From contig NZ_MDTQ01000001.1 of NCBI RefSeq assembly GCF_001709345.1, forward strand, positions 372,001 to 436,000: a DNA stretch of 64,000 nt, in the 5' to 3' direction. Positions 27,430 through 35,306 of this stretch are shown here, in pieces. The notes beneath the pieces were generated by a model. The model ran no database searches. It saw only the letters and a list, made by a program, of their open reading frames with translations, and was not told the origin of the DNA. The position numbers and the translations under genes were made by a program. Origin of the DNA: Terasakiispira papahanaumokuakeensis (GTDB lineage Bacteria; Pseudomonadota; Gammaproteobacteria; Pseudomonadales; Halomonadaceae). The number at the start of each line of letters is the position of its first letter. Within the stretch, counting starts at the first letter, position 1.

Positions 27430-28269
27430 ATGTCGACTACCAAGACCATATCACCACAAGAGTTTCAGGTTTTTCGCAAGTTTCTTCAGGAAGCCTGCGG
27501 CATACTCCTGGGCGATAACAAGCAGTATTTGGTGACCAGCCGCTTGGGCAAGATTATGGCGCAAAACGGTTTGGGCACACTGACTGACTTGATGAGGGAG
27601 ATACAGCGTAACCCTCGATCTCCTCTGAAGGAGGCCGTGGTCGATGCGATGACCACCAACGAAACATTGTGGTTTCGTGATGTTCACCCGTTTAACATTC
27701 TGGAGAATCAGGTTCTGCCCGAAGTAGCTCAAAAATTGGGTAGCCAGCCATTGAAAATTTGGTCGGCAGCAGCCTCAACTGGGCAGGAGCCTTACTCCAT
27801 ATCGATGACGATTGAGTCCTTCAAGCAGAAAAAGCCTGGAGCGCTCAAAGGTGCTGAGAAAATTGTTGCGACAGATATCTCGCCTTCTGTATTGGCCACT
27901 GCCCGTAAAGGGGAGTATGAGATGCTGGCGCTTGGGCGGGGTCTTTCACGGGATCGGCTGACCAAATATTTCTCGCAAACCGGAGAGGGGCGCTGGAAGA
28001 TTAATCCAGTGATCCAACGTCGTGTTGAGTTCCGCATGATGAACCTGCTCCATAGCTACTCATTGTTAGGTAAATTTGATGTGGTCTTCTGCCGAAATGT
28101 GTTGATTTATTTCTCGGCGGACTTAAAGAAAGATATTCTCAAGCGTATTCACGCCACTTTAAAACCAGGCGGGTATTTATTCCTGGGGGCATCAGAGGCA
28201 CTGTCCAACATGCCTGATCATTATGAGATGGTGCAGTGTCGACCTGGGATTATCTACCGCGCCAAATAA
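27430..28269 (+). CDS. cheR: Chemoreceptor glutamate methyltransferase CheR
   Basis: Methylates receptor glutamates for adaptation. The ATG at 27430 (MSTTKTISPQEF) is preferred over the upstream GTG at 27424. N-terminal helical CheR domain with LLGDNKQYLVTSRL and TTNETLWFRDVHPF; SAM domain with IWSAAASTGQEPYSI, IVATDISPSVLATA, FRMMNLLHSYSLLGKFDVVFCRNVLIYF, and the final GGYLFLGASEAL. In many relatives flgB and the rod genes follow cheR; here a terminator and an antiporter gene follow. Confidence 0.95.
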   Translation: MSTTKTISPQEFQVFRKFLQEACGILLGDNKQYLVTSRLGKIMAQNGLGTLTDLMREIQRNPRSPLKEAVVDAMTTNETLWFRDVHPFNILENQVLPEVAQKLGSQPLKIWSAAASTGQEPYSISMTIESFKQKKPGALKGAEKIVATDISPSVLATARKGEYEMLALGRGLSRDRLTKYFSQTGEGRWKINPVIQRRVEFRMMNLLHSYSLLGKFDVVFCRNVLIYFSADLKKDILKRIHATLKPGGYLFLGASEALSNMPDHYEMVQCRPGIIYRAK

Positions 28270-28304
28270 TGATGCTGACCTGGCCGATGTTCTGCAGGCC
28301 AGCA

Positions 28305-28336
28305 TCTTTACGACATTGTTTCTTTACGACATTGTT
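28305..28336. repeat. Exact 16-bp tandem duplication
   Basis: TCTTTACGACATTGTT occurs twice without any change at 28305-28320 and 28321-28336, just after cheR. The identity suggests a recent event. Confidence 0.92.
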
Positions 28337-28370
28337 TTTGTTTGCGTTATTATCAGTGATGTGCTGATCA

Positions 28371-28395
28371 GGGCCCCTTTCTTGGGGCCCTTTTT
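28371..28395 (+). terminator. Rho-independent terminator of cheV-cheR
   Basis: GGGCCCC, loop TTTCTT, GGGGCCC, followed by TTTTT. It closes the chemotaxis pair before the antiporter gene. Confidence 0.9.
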
Positions 28396-28449
28396 ATCTG
28401 AGCGTGCTTATTGAACCCTTTCTCGTGAGTGTCTACATCAGGTCTATTT

Positions 28450-30423
28450 ATGCAGGATGCGTTTAACCAAGTGATGTTAATGCTGGCCGCTGCCGTGTTT
28501 GCCAGTACAGTGTTTCGTCGTTTACAGCTTCCCCCTGTGTTGGCTTATATGCTGGTTGGGGCCGCACTAGGGCCTTACGGCATGGGGTGGTTGAATGCCG
28601 GAGAAGAACTGAACTTTTTGTCCGAGTTGGGGCTGGTGTTTTTGCTGTTTTCCTTGGGGCTTGAGTTCTCACTTCCACGTATGTTGGCTTTACGGCAAAC
28701 GGTATTTGCACTCGGTGGTGCTCAGGTTGTGGTCTCTAGCTTGATTATGGGGCTCGGGCTGTGGGGGCTGCTGGGTTTACCGGGCAGTGCCTCTATTGTT
28801 GTGGCGGGCGCATTGGCATTATCGTCTACGGCAATTGTGACCCAGGAATTGAGCCGCTGGAAGGAGCTGAATACTGCTCATGGCACGGCTGCGATTGGTA
28901 TTCTGCTTTTCCAAGATCTCGCGGCGGTTGTGTTTTTGATCTTGGTGCCGGCGTTGGCAGGCGATCAGGAGTCGACTTTATCCTGGACGTTATTGCTGAT
29001 GCTAGGTAAAGGGCTTGTCTTGTTTGCCGGGATGTTGACTTTAGGGCGTTGGTTGATGCCACGGATTTTCCATGAGGTCAGCAAAACACGTTCTGATGAA
29101 TTATTTGTATTGACGGTCTTGCTTGTAGCATTGACCGCGGGGTGGATTACGCATGCGGTTGGGCTTTCGATGGCATTGGGCGCATTTATTGCGGGGATGC
29201 TACTGGGCGAAAGCCACTTTCGTCATCAGATCGAAGCTGATATCCGGCCTTTTCGGGATATTTTATTAGGTCTATTTTTCATTTCTGTCGGAATGTTGGT
29301 TGACCCCTCAAGTCTGTTTCAACACTGGGTTTGGGTCCTCATTGGGCTGGTGGTGTTATTACTAGGCAAAGCGCTCCTGATCACGGTGATTGCCAGGTTT
29401 CTGGGGCATTCGCCAGAAGCCTCCTTCCGGACCGGGGTGGTACTGGCTCAAGGCGGAGAATTTGGGTTTGCCTTGTTGAGCCTTGCGGTCGGTCGTCATG
29501 TTGTGCCAGAAGAAACCGCGGCGGTTGTGGTGACGATTATTATCTTGTCGATTGCGCTTACGCCAATGCTGGTGCGCTACAGCGGTTCGATCAGTCAGCG
29601 TTGGCTAAAGCCGGTTCAGCCGGAAACCCCCAGCTCTCCTTTGGCGTCGGCTCATCATGAGTTAAACGACCATGTCATTATTTGTGGTTTTGGCCGTGTA
29701 GGACAGATCTTGCACCGTTTTTTGACGCATGAGCAAATTCCTCACATTGCTGTTGATCATGATCCTGTTCGAGTGCAGGCGGCTTCAATGGCCGGAGCGC
29801 CTGTCGTTTATGGCGATGTCAGTCGACATGAGCTGCTGAAGGGGCTCGGGGCTGAGCATGCACGCTTAATTGTGGTGACGGTGAATGACCGTGATGCCAC
29901 CTTGAGAACACTGCATGCGTTACAGCCCTTATCTTTGGCGCAGCCTATTTTGGTTCGCACCCAAGATGACAGTGATCTGGAACGCTTAAAAGACGCTGGC
30001 GCAACAGCGGTGATTCCAGAGGTACTGGAAGGGAGTTTGACACTGGTTTCCCAGGTGTTGATGTGCGTGGGGATGTCGGACGAGCAGGTGGCGGCGACCG
30101 TTCAGCAAACGCGTAATGAACGATATCGACTCTTACATGGTTTTTTCCATGGTCGTGCGTCTAATGTGACTGATGAAACAGGGCGTCCGCTGGAACGGCG
30201 TCACTCGGTGTCTCTAGTGGGGTCTGCCTGGGCGGTTGGGCACTCTGTTGCGGAGGTGCGGACGCTTTTACAAGATGTTGAGGTGCTCTCGTTAAAAAGG
30301 GCCGACGGTGAAGAACTCGAAGCGCCTGATGGAGACTTGGTCCTAGCTTCAGAGGATACATTGGTGTTGTTTGGCACGAGTGAACAAGTTGAAGAGGCCG
30401 AGCACCACTTGCTTGCGGGTTAA
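28450..30423 (+). CDS. CPA2-family cation/proton antiporter with RCK (TrkA-N) domain
   Basis: Inner-membrane KefB/KefC/YbaL-like antiporter, 657 residues from ATG 28450. The first about 385 residues are membrane-spanning, with the family blocks LGLVFLLFSLGLEF, ALALSSTAIVTQEL, LFQDLAAVVFL and VVLAQGGEFGFALLSLA. Residues about 415-530 form a Rossmann RCK domain (HVIICGFGRVGQIL, VYGDVSRHELL, RTQDDSDLERLKDAGA). A TrkA-C domain ends the protein (SLVGSAWAVGHSVAEVRTLL, EDTLVLFGTSEQVEEAE). The cation (potassium or sodium) cannot be decided from sequence. Glutathione gating, known for Kef proteins, is possible but no ancillary kefF/kefG gene is near. Confidence 0.88.
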   Translation: MQDAFNQVMLMLAAAVFASTVFRRLQLPPVLAYMLVGAALGPYGMGWLNAGEELNFLSELGLVFLLFSLGLEFSLPRMLALRQTVFALGGAQVVVSSLIMGLGLWGLLGLPGSASIVVAGALALSSTAIVTQELSRWKELNTAHGTAAIGILLFQDLAAVVFLILVPALAGDQESTLSWTLLLMLGKGLVLFAGMLTLGRWLMPRIFHEVSKTRSDELFVLTVLLVALTAGWITHAVGLSMALGAFIAGMLLGESHFRHQIEADIRPFRDILLGLFFISVGMLVDPSSLFQHWVWVLIGLVVLLLGKALLITVIARFLGHSPEASFRTGVVLAQGGEFGFALLSLAVGRHVVPEETAAVVVTIIILSIALTPMLVRYSGSISQRWLKPVQPETPSSPLASAHHELNDHVIICGFGRVGQILHRFLTHEQIPHIAVDHDPVRVQAASMAGAPVVYGDVSRHELLKGLGAEHARLIVVTVNDRDATLRTLHALQPLSLAQPILVRTQDDSDLERLKDAGATAVIPEVLEGSLTLVSQVLMCVGMSDEQVAATVQQTRNERYRLLHGFFHGRASNVTDETGRPLERRHSVSLVGSAWAVGHSVAEVRTLLQDVEVLSLKRADGEELEAPDGDLVLASEDTLVLFGTSEQVEEAEHHLLAG

Positions 30424-30477
30424 GTCACATAGACAATGCGCGTTTTATCTTGATGCGATCGATTGAATAGTTGGTTT

Positions 30478-30495
30478 GGGGGCTTGATGGCCCCC
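30478..30495 (+). terminator. Hairpin after the antiporter gene
   Basis: GGGGGC, loop TTGATG, GCCCCC in the 118-bp gap before rsmC. A weak, late T-tract makes termination only probable. Confidence 0.5.
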
Positions 30496-30541
30496 TCAAC
30501 TTTGAAACTCGGTTTTGCCCCTGGTTGGTTAGGATTCCCTT

Positions 30542-31576
30542 ATGTTAACGCCTCCTTCGCAACTGCTTCAGCGCCATTTAGCACAATGGCGAGAGCAGTC
30601 TCTCACATTAGTGGCGCCGCCAGATGATGAAGTCCTGACTGAATGTCTGCGCCATGGTTTAGCGTTGTCCGTATGGACCTCAGACTGGCGTGTCAGCCGT
30701 GCCTGTGAACAGCAAGGAATTCCAGCGTGGCATCAGCTCGCGCTACCGTCATTAAGTGGGCGTGTCGTGCTGTTTTGGCCGAAAGCCATGGAGGAAGGTA
30801 TGGCTTGGTTGAATCTATTGACTCAGCTGCAAGGCATTGAGCTGCTGATTGTGGGTGAAACGCGAGGCGGGATTCGTAATGCTCAAAAGAAATTACAGGA
30901 CGTTGGCGCACAGGTGGCTAAACAGGATAGTGCGCGCCGCTGTGCTTTATTGCAGGTGAAATATTGTCCGGCTGCGCCCTGGCCTGCTTTGGGACAGCAG
31001 TGTTTTAACGGGCCTGATGGGTTGACGTTATGTTCTCGCCCTGGCGTATTCAGTCACGGGCGTCTTGATGAAGGCAGTGAGTGCTTGTTATCGGTATGGC
31101 AACAGGCATTGCAAGAGGCAATCCCCCGTTTAGAAGGCGTTGACTGCTTGCTGGATGTCGGTTGCGGTAATGGTGTTTTGGGCGCCTGGATGAAGCATCA
31201 GCATTTAGCCCACCATTTGACGGCCTGTGATGTCAGCAGCTTTGCCTTGGCTGCAACCGCTGATACTTTGGCGGCGAATGGGCTAAGTGACCAGGCGGCG
31301 GTTATAGGCAGTGATATTTATGACGGGTTAACCGCGGAGCAAACGTTTGACCGCATTATCAGCAATCCCCCGTTTCATACTGGACGCTCTACCGATTATG
31401 CATTGGCGGAGCGGATGATCAAAGAGGCACCGCAAAGGTTGAATCAAGGGGGGGATCTGTGGATTGTCGCTAATGCATTTTTACCTTATCGAGAGTGGCT
31501 CACTCAGTCTTTTGATCAAGTCTCTGTGATGGCCGATGATGGCCGTTTTCGCATCTATTATGCGCGTAAAACCTGA
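30542..31576 (+). CDS. rsmC: 16S rRNA m2G1207 methyltransferase RsmC
   Basis: Methylates N2 of G1207 in helix 34 of the 30S subunit. The 344-residue protein shows the RsmC two-domain form: a degenerate N-terminal methyltransferase-like half and an active C-terminal half with LLDVGCGNGVLGAW (SAM loop), the catalytic NPPFHTGRSTDYALAERMI (NPPF motif), and GGDLWIVANAFLPYREWL. A classical terminator at 31591-31616 separates it from cmoA. Confidence 0.93.
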   Translation: MLTPPSQLLQRHLAQWREQSLTLVAPPDDEVLTECLRHGLALSVWTSDWRVSRACEQQGIPAWHQLALPSLSGRVVLFWPKAMEEGMAWLNLLTQLQGIELLIVGETRGGIRNAQKKLQDVGAQVAKQDSARRCALLQVKYCPAAPWPALGQQCFNGPDGLTLCSRPGVFSHGRLDEGSECLLSVWQQALQEAIPRLEGVDCLLDVGCGNGVLGAWMKHQHLAHHLTACDVSSFALAATADTLAANGLSDQAAVIGSDIYDGLTAEQTFDRIISNPPFHTGRSTDYALAERMIKEAPQRLNQGGDLWIVANAFLPYREWLTQSFDQVSVMADDGRFRIYYARKT

Positions 31577-31590
31577 CGTTTAACGCTTTG

Positions 31591-31616
31591 GGCGCTATCA
31601 TAGCGCCTTCTTTTTC
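31591..31616 (+). terminator. Rho-independent terminator of rsmC
   Basis: GGCGCTA, loop TCA, TAGCGCC, then TTCTTTTTC. It lies 14 bp beyond the rsmC stop and just ahead of cmoA, so cmoA probably has its own promoter or depends on read-through. Confidence 0.85.
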
Positions 31617-31631
31617 AGCCAAGTGATCGGC

Positions 31632-32417
31632 ATGACTCAAGATTCTACAGTCTCTTTCGGGCGTGATGCCCTTTATGTGAACCCGCTCGATCAAGCTGCC
31701 AGCTTTTCTTTTGACGAGCAGGTGGCTCGGGTTTTTCCCGATATGATCAAACGTTCTGTGCCTGGTTATTCGCAGATCATCGGCATGTTGGGTGTGATTG
31801 CACGCCAGCATGTGAAAACCGGTGGGCGGGTTTATGACCTTGGGGCCTCTTTAGGGGCTGCGACCTTGTCAGTCGGTCACCAATTGCAAGATTCAAGTGT
31901 TGAGCTGGTGGCGGTTGATAATGCCCCCGCTATGGTGACTCGTTGCCGTGAGGTACTGCAGCGTGAGCTGCCGGCACAGCCTTTAAGCGTGATTGAATCC
32001 GATATCCGTGCGTTGGATTATAAGCCCTGCGATTTGGTGATTTTGAATTTTACGCTTCAGTTTTTACCCCCTGAAGATCGTACCCCTTTGTTACAAAAAC
32101 TGTATGCCGCCTTGAAGCCAGGAGGTGCGCTGATTGTGGGGGAGAAGATTCATTTTGCCGATGAAGTGCAACAACAGTGGCTCTATGAATTACATCATGA
32201 TTTTAAGCGCGCCAATGGTTACTCCGATATGGAAATCAGTCAAAAACGCTCTGCCATTGAGGATGTTTTGCGAACGGATACTGCGGATGATCATCTGAAG
32301 CGTTTGACGGATATTGGCTTTATTCCGGTGACGCAGTGGTTTCAATATTTAAACTTTGCCGCTTTTTTGGCGATCAAACCCAGTCAAAACGATGGAGGGG
32401 TTTATGCCGCGACATGA
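31632..32417 (+). CDS. cmoA: Carboxy-S-adenosyl-L-methionine synthase CmoA
   Basis: Makes carboxy-SAM from SAM and prephenate, the donor for cmo5U34 in tRNA. ATG 31632 (MTQDSTVSFG) gives 261 residues (E. coli 247). SAM loop VYDLGASLGAATLSV, NFTLQFLPPEDR, LKPGGALIVGEK and HHDFKRANGYSDMEISQKR are diagnostic. Its 3' end overlaps cmoB by 14 bp. Confidence 0.95.
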   Translation: MTQDSTVSFGRDALYVNPLDQAASFSFDEQVARVFPDMIKRSVPGYSQIIGMLGVIARQHVKTGGRVYDLGASLGAATLSVGHQLQDSSVELVAVDNAPAMVTRCREVLQRELPAQPLSVIESDIRALDYKPCDLVILNFTLQFLPPEDRTPLLQKLYAALKPGGALIVGEKIHFADEVQQQWLYELHHDFKRANGYSDMEISQKRSAIEDVLRTDTADDHLKRLTDIGFIPVTQWFQYLNFAAFLAIKPSQNDGGVYAAT

Positions 32418-33417
32418 TGACCGAGCGATGCTGTATACGCAGCTGGCGACGTTAGGCGAGGAGCGGCCTGGTTTGCATCGTTGGCTGGCACGTTTGCCTG
32501 AGCAGATGGCGGCTGGTTTGGATGAGCATCGCCATGGTGATCTTGCTGGTTGGTGGCGAGTGCTTGATAAGCTGCCTCAGATTGCCGCGGATCGAGTGCA
32601 CTTGAATCAAGCGGCAGTGACCGTGCAGGCGAATGATGTGCCTGTGGGCCAAGTTAAACAGATCGAGGGTTTGCTCAAGCAATTGATGCCTTGGCGTAAA
32701 GGGCCTTTTAATCTGCATGGCGTTGAAATTGATACTGAGTGGCGCTCTGATCTAAAGTGGGATCGTGTTGTGCCCCACTTGGATGATCTGACGGATCGCC
32801 TGATTTTAGATGTGGGCTGCGGTAGTGGCTATCATGCTTGGCGTATGGCGGGAGCCGGGGCACGTTTAGTGTTAGGGATAGACCCTTCACCGCGTTTTCA
32901 TGTGCAGTTTCAGGCCGTGCGCCATTTTATGCCTGTAGATGAACCGCAATGCGTCTTCCATTTGCCCGTAGGCATTGAGCATGTGCCCGAGCAAGTGAGT
33001 GCTTTTGACACCGTGTTTAGCATGGGGGTTTTATATCATCGTCGCTCACCTTTGGAGCATCTTGCTCAATTGTGGGAGGCGCTGATCCCGGGGGGTCAAT
33101 TGGTGCTGGAAACCTTGGTCGTTGAAGGGGATGTACACACGGTATTGGTCCCCGGTGAGCGTTATGCCGCGATGGGGAATGTCTGGTTTTTGCCCTCGAC
33201 TGCGGCTTTGGAGCACTGGTTGGCACGTTGTGGCTTTACGGATATCAAAACCGTTGATGTCGCCCAAACAACAGCTGAAGAGCAGCGTGCGACTGAGTGG
33301 ATGACTTTCCAATCATTGGCTGACTTTCTTGACCCAGAGAATCCGAATTTAACCCGAGAAGGCTATCCGGCACCTGTTCGGGCGGTCACGATTGCGCGTC
33401 GGCCTGTGAGCGTTTAA
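32404..33417 (+). CDS. cmoB: tRNA U34 carboxymethyltransferase CmoB
   Basis: Transfers the carboxymethyl group from carboxy-SAM to 5-hydroxyuridine at tRNA position 34. The ATG at 32404 has GGAGGGG at ideal spacing and lies within the end of cmoA. 337 residues (E. coli 323), with RKGPFNLHGVEIDTEWRSDLKW, the SAM loop LDVGCGSGYHAWRMAGAGA, the GIDPSPRFHVQF segment, FSMGVLYHRRSP and FLPSTAALEHWL. CmoM, the third enzyme, is encoded at the left edge of this window. Confidence 0.96.
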   Translation: MPRHDDRAMLYTQLATLGEERPGLHRWLARLPEQMAAGLDEHRHGDLAGWWRVLDKLPQIAADRVHLNQAAVTVQANDVPVGQVKQIEGLLKQLMPWRKGPFNLHGVEIDTEWRSDLKWDRVVPHLDDLTDRLILDVGCGSGYHAWRMAGAGARLVLGIDPSPRFHVQFQAVRHFMPVDEPQCVFHLPVGIEHVPEQVSAFDTVFSMGVLYHRRSPLEHLAQLWEALIPGGQLVLETLVVEGDVHTVLVPGERYAAMGNVWFLPSTAALEHWLARCGFTDIKTVDVAQTTAEEQRATEWMTFQSLADFLDPENPNLTREGYPAPVRAVTIARRPVSV

Positions 33418-33442
33418 TCATCCCGCTTATGAAGCGCTCTTT

Positions 33443-33468
33443 TTTACGGGCTTTGTTTACGGGCTCTT
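33443..33468. repeat. 13-bp tandem duplication after cmoB
   Basis: TTTACGGGCTTTG (33443-33455) and TTTACGGGCTCTT (33456-33468), two mismatches at the end. Confidence 0.6.
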
Positions 33469-33487
33469 TTGCTCAAGGCCATATGAC

Positions 33488-33512
33488 AAGGCCCCGCCAG
33501 TGGCGGGGCCTT
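33488..33512. terminator. Bidirectional terminator between cmoB and putP
   Basis: AAGGCCCCGCC / GGCGGGGCCTT with an AGT loop, followed by TTGTCAT on the minus side and GTGTT on the plus side. It serves the convergent cmoB and putP genes. Confidence 0.85.
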
Positions 33513-33557
33513 GTGTTGAATGACACCGAATAAGTGCCATTCGAGCATCGACAGGGT

Positions 33558-35048
33558 TTAGTTATTGTTCGCCACCTGATCGAATTCTTTCTCCATTTCT
33601 TCGGTCGGTGGGTTACCGATCAAGCTAAAGAGAATGGTGGCAATGGTGGCAAAGATGAAGCCCGGTACAATTTCGTAGAGCCCAAAGATGTTCCAAAGGT
33701 CGGTGCCCAGTTGCTTCCAGATGACGACGGTGACACCGCCGACAACGATCCCGGCAATGGCCCCTAGTGCAGTGGCGCGTTTCCAGAATAGTGACAGCAG
33801 TAACACTGGACCAAACGCTGCCCCAAAGCCTGCCCAAGCGTAAGAGACCAATCCTAAAACGTTGCTGTCTGGATTCAATGCCAGAATACAAGCAATCACG
33901 GCAATGGCGATGACGGCAATGCGCCCCACTTTGACCAGTTCTTGCTGGGAGGCATCTTTGCGGAACAACGACTTATAGAAATCTTCGGTTAATGCAGAAG
34001 AGCAGACCAGCAACTGTGAGTCAGCGGTGGACATGACTGCAGCGAGAATGGCGGCCAGTAGAATACCCGCGACGACCGGGTGGAAGATCGCATTCACCAT
34101 CACCATGAAGACGGTTTCACCGTCTCCCAGGCCATTGCTGAGGAAGACGTTACCGGTCAAGCCAATCATCATCGCAGCAATCAGGCAGATGATGGTCCAG
34201 ATGACAGCAATACGACGTGCCGCCGGGACTTCTTTCTCGGATTTGATCGCCGCAAAGCGAGCCAGAATATGAGGTTGGCCAAAGTAGCCTAAGCCCCAGG
34301 CGAGCGAGCTGACAATGCCAATGAAACTTAAACTTTCCCCTGTACTGGCGTCCATAAACCACTTGAGCAAGTTGGGATCTTTTGCGGCCAGTGTGTTCAT
34401 GGTGGCGCTATAGCCGCCCATATCACTCATCGCCACAATGGGTACGATGACCAAGGCCGCTGCCATCATCAAGCCTTGAATCAAGTCGGTCCAGGCAACG
34501 GCCAAGAAGCCCCCAAACAAGGTGTAGGAGACGACCGCGAGGGTGCCGACAACTACGGCGATTTTATAATCCAGGCTGAAGACGGTTTCAAAGAGCTTAC
34601 CACCAGCAACGAGCCCAGAAGCGGTATAGAAGAGGAAGAACAGCAGAATAAACAGTGCAGAAATCACCCGCAGCATATTGCTATTATCACGGAAGCGCTG
34701 CTCCAGAAATTCTGGAATGGTCAGGGAGTTATTCACCACGAAAGTGTAGGTGCGTAGGCGACGGGCGACCAGTAACCAGTTTAGCCAAGTGCCAATGCCC
34801 AGCCCCACCGCTATCCAAGCAGCCGATAGCCCTGAAACATAAGCTGCACCAGGCAGCCCGAGAAGTAACCAGCCTGACATGTCAGACGCGCCGGCTGAAA
34901 TGGCTGTTGTCCAGGGGCCTATGGTACGTCCCCCGAGGATGTAATCAGACAGGTCTTGAGTGCGACGATAAGCGGTGATCCCGATGCCTAACATCAAAAT
35001 GATGTAGACGACAAAGGTCCAACCGATAATACCACTTGTCTCAACCAT
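33558..35048 (-). CDS. putP: Sodium/proline symporter
   Basis: SSS-family inner-membrane transporter taking up proline with sodium, for nutrition and osmotic balance. ATG 35048 (MVETSGIIGWTF) has AGGA upstream; 496 residues and about 13 membrane segments. Family signature: SDYILGGRTIGPWTTAISAGASDMSGWLLLGLPG near residue 35 and the sodium/substrate segment AWGLGYFGQPHILARF. It is downstream of putA on the same strand (258 bp), with an inverted repeat between, and beside a likely regulator. Confidence 0.95.
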   Translation of the reverse strand: MVETSGIIGWTFVVYIILMLGIGITAYRRTQDLSDYILGGRTIGPWTTAISAGASDMSGWLLLGLPGAAYVSGLSAAWIAVGLGIGTWLNWLLVARRLRTYTFVVNNSLTIPEFLEQRFRDNSNMLRVISALFILLFFLFYTASGLVAGGKLFETVFSLDYKIAVVVGTLAVVSYTLFGGFLAVAWTDLIQGLMMAAALVIVPIVAMSDMGGYSATMNTLAAKDPNLLKWFMDASTGESLSFIGIVSSLAWGLGYFGQPHILARFAAIKSEKEVPAARRIAVIWTIICLIAAMMIGLTGNVFLSNGLGDGETVFMVMVNAIFHPVVAGILLAAILAAVMSTADSQLLVCSSALTEDFYKSLFRKDASQQELVKVGRIAVIAIAVIACILALNPDSNVLGLVSYAWAGFGAAFGPVLLLSLFWKRATALGAIAGIVVGGVTVVIWKQLGTDLWNIFGLYEIVPGFIFATIATILFSLIGNPPTEEMEKEFDQVANNN

Positions 35049-35255
35049 GGTCTTTGTCCTTGTTGGCGATGTTGTCAATTATTGTATTGATCCTCTGTAT
35101 CCAGTCCGTCGCCGGTTATCGCGGAATGCAGTGGCGACGACTATCGGGCACCCACAAGAGCGCCAATGATCGATCTGAATACAGAAAGCGGCTTTACTGT
35201 GCCTGAGTCTGTGGTGGCTGCTCAGACGTGCCGTCCATGGCAATTTTCTCCATAA

Positions 35256-35274
35256 ATTTGATTTTGAATCAAAT
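35256..35274. promoter_or_regulatory. Inverted repeat between putA and putP
   Basis: Perfect 8-bp arms ATTTGATT / AATCAAAT around TTG. It is A+T-rich and lacks the G+C stem of a terminator, so an operator for the putP promoter is plausible. Confidence 0.45.
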
Positions 35275-35306
35275 GGTTAAGCTTTTATTTGTTGGCTGAT
35301 CCGCAG

